From Balanoglossus misakiensis (taxonomy: Eukaryota > Hemichordata): DNA of 64,000 nt. How positions within the stretch are numbered: position 1 is the first letter of the stretch; each line of letters starts with the position of its first letter. Made by a program: the position numbers and the translations under genes. The notes under the pieces are model-generated. The model did not search any database. It saw only the letters and a program-made list of their open reading frames with translations, and was not told where the DNA came from. Shown in pieces: positions 61,282 through 64,000 of the stretch. The stretch spans positions 12,586,001 to 12,650,000 of the forward strand of contig CM082584.2 of the NCBI GenBank assembly GCA_040954595.2, in the 5' to 3' direction.

Positions 61282-64000
61282 CTACAGACAGAAGAAAAAA
61301 AAGACATAAAAGAATTAGTATAATAAAGGGCTTAGGCTCTGTTCTAAACAAAAGAATTGTCTCCCAGAATACAAAGAGCACCGGCACATTGTACTCAATA
61401 ATACTATCGGGAAATAGAATAATTCATAACTATTTGGAATATTTTATTGCTGCCTTTCAATACAATTAATTACGAAGCAAGGACGTCAGACTCAATGTCA
61501 CTCAATGAGGTCAATCACTGCAATGGTTTAACTCTGCTTATAATGCGCAGAGGTGAATTACTTTGTGTACATCATATTGCCATCAGCGAATTCATAAAAA
61601 AATTGTCTGTGGCTTACGTGTACATCAATATCAAGCTATTATTATGCACACAATACACAACTTTTAATCCGACCACAATATCCCTTTTTCTGAAATGATT
61701 ACGACAACTTACAATTACATCACAGTGCCTGCATGTACAACACTGCATGTCATTTTTAGAATCTCCCTTCCCCACAGAATAATTTAGAACCAAAGATTAT
61801 AACACGTAACAACGCTTCTGCTGACAGTGTACATAAAATACAACACACTATTTGTGGGCATGTGACAGGCTTCAATGCACTTCTGATGAGGTCAGCATTA
61901 AATATAGAATTCCTGGAACAGCTCAACAGTCCGCATACTGTACATACACATGGAACTACCAATGAATAGCTGGGAAAAATATAATTTCTCAAATCTGGAT
62001 TCTATATGTGGTTTGGTCAGTTCATTTTGGTTGGAAATTAAAATTAATTTAAGGAAGTTTCCAGTTTTAAGAGGAACAGGGTATAATGTAAATATTGGGA
62101 CAGCCCTGGAATTTATTGCACAGTCAAGAAATAAATCGATTTGTTGGGCGGTGGCTGTCATGGACAACGCGACTCTGACAAAAGGAAACTGGTAGAATTG
62201 TCAGTTTTCTGGCAGACAAACTGAAACCAGCCAGATGTCTGGCATGACGACATCAGTGACAACAAGAAATAAGGGCCGAGGCAACAGACCGTGACAAAGT
62301 TTGTACAGCCGACAGTCCGACACACAGACAAGGGGTCAGCTGGATGGACAACACATTCTTTCACTGTAAGGGAATGCAGGCCCTTTCAGGGCTGAGTTCG
62401 AAGGTCAGACCGGCCACCTACCCTTTTGTCACTGGAGGCGACCCCCTGTCTACTTGACAAGAGGCTGACAAACACTGCCGCAGCTGCACTGACATACTTA
62501 TGAAGAACACCAGGTTGCATCAAGGTTATTTAAAAATGGCCGCCATTCTCGCTTTGCAACACTTCTACGAGGACGCTCGCTCAGCACCAGCTACGTGTAT
62601 TGACCCTGTTTTATTCATTCATTTATCAAACAATCGGTCCCTGTTGCCGATTTTTCAATCCTTTCAATTCACCAATTTCCTTACATTTTAATGTTCTTTT
62701 TTTCTGGGGAAGAACAAACCAATCCAGGACCCGCAATTTGGCTATGACAACATATCATCACAAAAATAGCAGATTTATGTGCTAATTATATAATTTAGGT
62801 CAGGGTTAAGTCACCTCATTCCAAAGATGTGAATAACTGTTAATAATACCCCTATACAGTATATATCTGAAACACCCATACATATACAGAACTGTGAGTA
62901 GAGATCGATTTAGCGAAACACATCAGAATCATGTATCAGATGTACTTAATACGTTTCACTGACATCAATCAAAAGCATTAGGTACATTATTCAGATTTCT
63001 GCAAAATCAAATAAAAGCTGCATTACTTTAGCAATTGTATGACCTGATGTATATATTGTACTTTTTTATGATAAGTGGAGATTTTATTCAGAGCTGGCCT
63101 CATTTCATTGATTGAAATGCCTCCTCATGAATGACAGCAAAATAAAATGTCTGTCCAGACAACAGTCATTCAAATACACCTGCACCTATTGATGATAATT
63201 TTATGAGCACAATTCACTTTCATTTTACTTCCCCCCCCCCCCCTTACACCCACATCACATCCATGGTTCCAAATTGCTGAAGCAAAGTCTTTTGTTGCAA
63301 AGGCAGATGTGCTTACATTTCTTTCCAAACCGCCACAGCCACCACCCTCACTGGGGCCCCTTTCTTATCACAATTCATGACCTCAGGTGCCAAGGTCAGA
63401 GGTCAAACCATCACTACTGTTTCTATGTCATTTGCAGACTATAATAACATTTAAGGAATATTCCTTTGTGAGCATGCTCTATTTGTATTGTTTAAACTAT
63501 GTCAAACATTCTTCTACAACCAGAAAAATACAAAGACCCCTTTCTTCAACTCATAAAACAAAACACTATGTTGATTGCAAATCCAGAGTCGAAATCTACA
63601 TAAATCCAGATGACTTGAGAATTTAGTAATTGTAAAATACCAGAAACTTGCGTTTTTACCCCAAAATGATTTGCCACAACTCCAAACAGAGGTACCTGTG
63701 TTGGTTTAAAACCAGCCATATGGCTTCTAAATGTAAGAGGCACTGCCTGACGACCAGTATTCTCAGGAGACACACAGAAGTTTTCAAAACATGATGCAGT
63801 TGCAGAGAAACGACAGACCATTAATGGATCTGCATAGATTTTCAGCACCACATTTGCCACTCAGGGACCTGGCAGAATTGATAGACAACATGGCAGCAGC
63901 AGAGTGATGTAAGATAATCTAATTGAAGAGTACAAAACGTGACGAGACTCCCTGAAAACAGGATTGAACAAAGAGCAACAAAATTGCTAAATATCATATT
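61282..64000. other. DOT1L upstream intron; no exon recognised
   Basis: The exon homologous to human DOT1L residues preceding SFESM was sought here by eye on the minus strand and not found, so it probably lies to the right of the window. A palindromic YY1-like AATGGCCGCCATT at 62535-62547 and a 14-base C run at 63231-63244 are the only notable points. The minus ORF at 63546-63860 lacks an ATG start and matches nothing that I recognise. Confidence 0.55.

Noticed and set aside
63546-63860. Minus-strand 104-codon ORF at the right edge as a possible DOT1L exon
   Set aside because: It does not resemble the DOT1L N-terminus and lacks an ATG start; the missing exons are more likely outside the window.

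Overview
The window is intron-rich metazoan nuclear DNA: split genes with GT-AG introns, long AT-rich introns, tetranucleotide microsatellites and long G or C homopolymer runs. Protein resemblance to vertebrate DOT1L and MFSD14, together with a clockwork-orange-type bHLH-Orange gene, points to a marine invertebrate, perhaps a non-vertebrate deuterostome. That lineage call is inference; no species can be named from the sequence.

Four protein-coding genes are well supported, all on the minus strand. (1) 2177-8091: MFSD14/HIAT1-type major facilitator transporter, 11 coding exons, about 520 residues. (2) 8605-15068: arylsulfatase of the ARSB/I/J group, 15 coding exons, about 623 residues, with an acidic cytosolic tail and a signal anchor in place of a signal peptide, and several catalytic positions changed. 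(3) 17768-25151: bHLH-Orange repressor most like clockwork orange, 4 coding exons, about 563 residues, with a 5.2-kb first intron. (4) 47596-61281: histone H3K79 methyltransferase DOT1L, 19 coding exons visible, about 1734 residues; its 5' exons lie beyond the right edge. Every splice junction listed was read by eye and keeps frame.

Between clockwork orange and DOT1L lies about 18 kb without a recognisable gene (25152 to about 43.3 kb). It holds a 340-bp ATGT/CTGT microsatellite, G and C homopolymers, scattered CACGTG and TGACGTCA motifs, and a few short ORFs of unknown status. The DOT1L 3' flank (47595 down to about 43.3 kb) looks like a long 3' UTR and carries a family of CAGTCCAAG/CTTGGACTG hairpins. 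The left edge (593-713) looks like the promoter and first exon of a further minus-strand gene running off the window.

The genes do not form a pathway. The most unusual protein is the membrane-anchored arylsulfatase-like protein, which keeps the formylglycine cysteine but has lost or changed several metal and sulfate ligands. No CRISPR, tRNA or rRNA gene and no intact transposon was seen.
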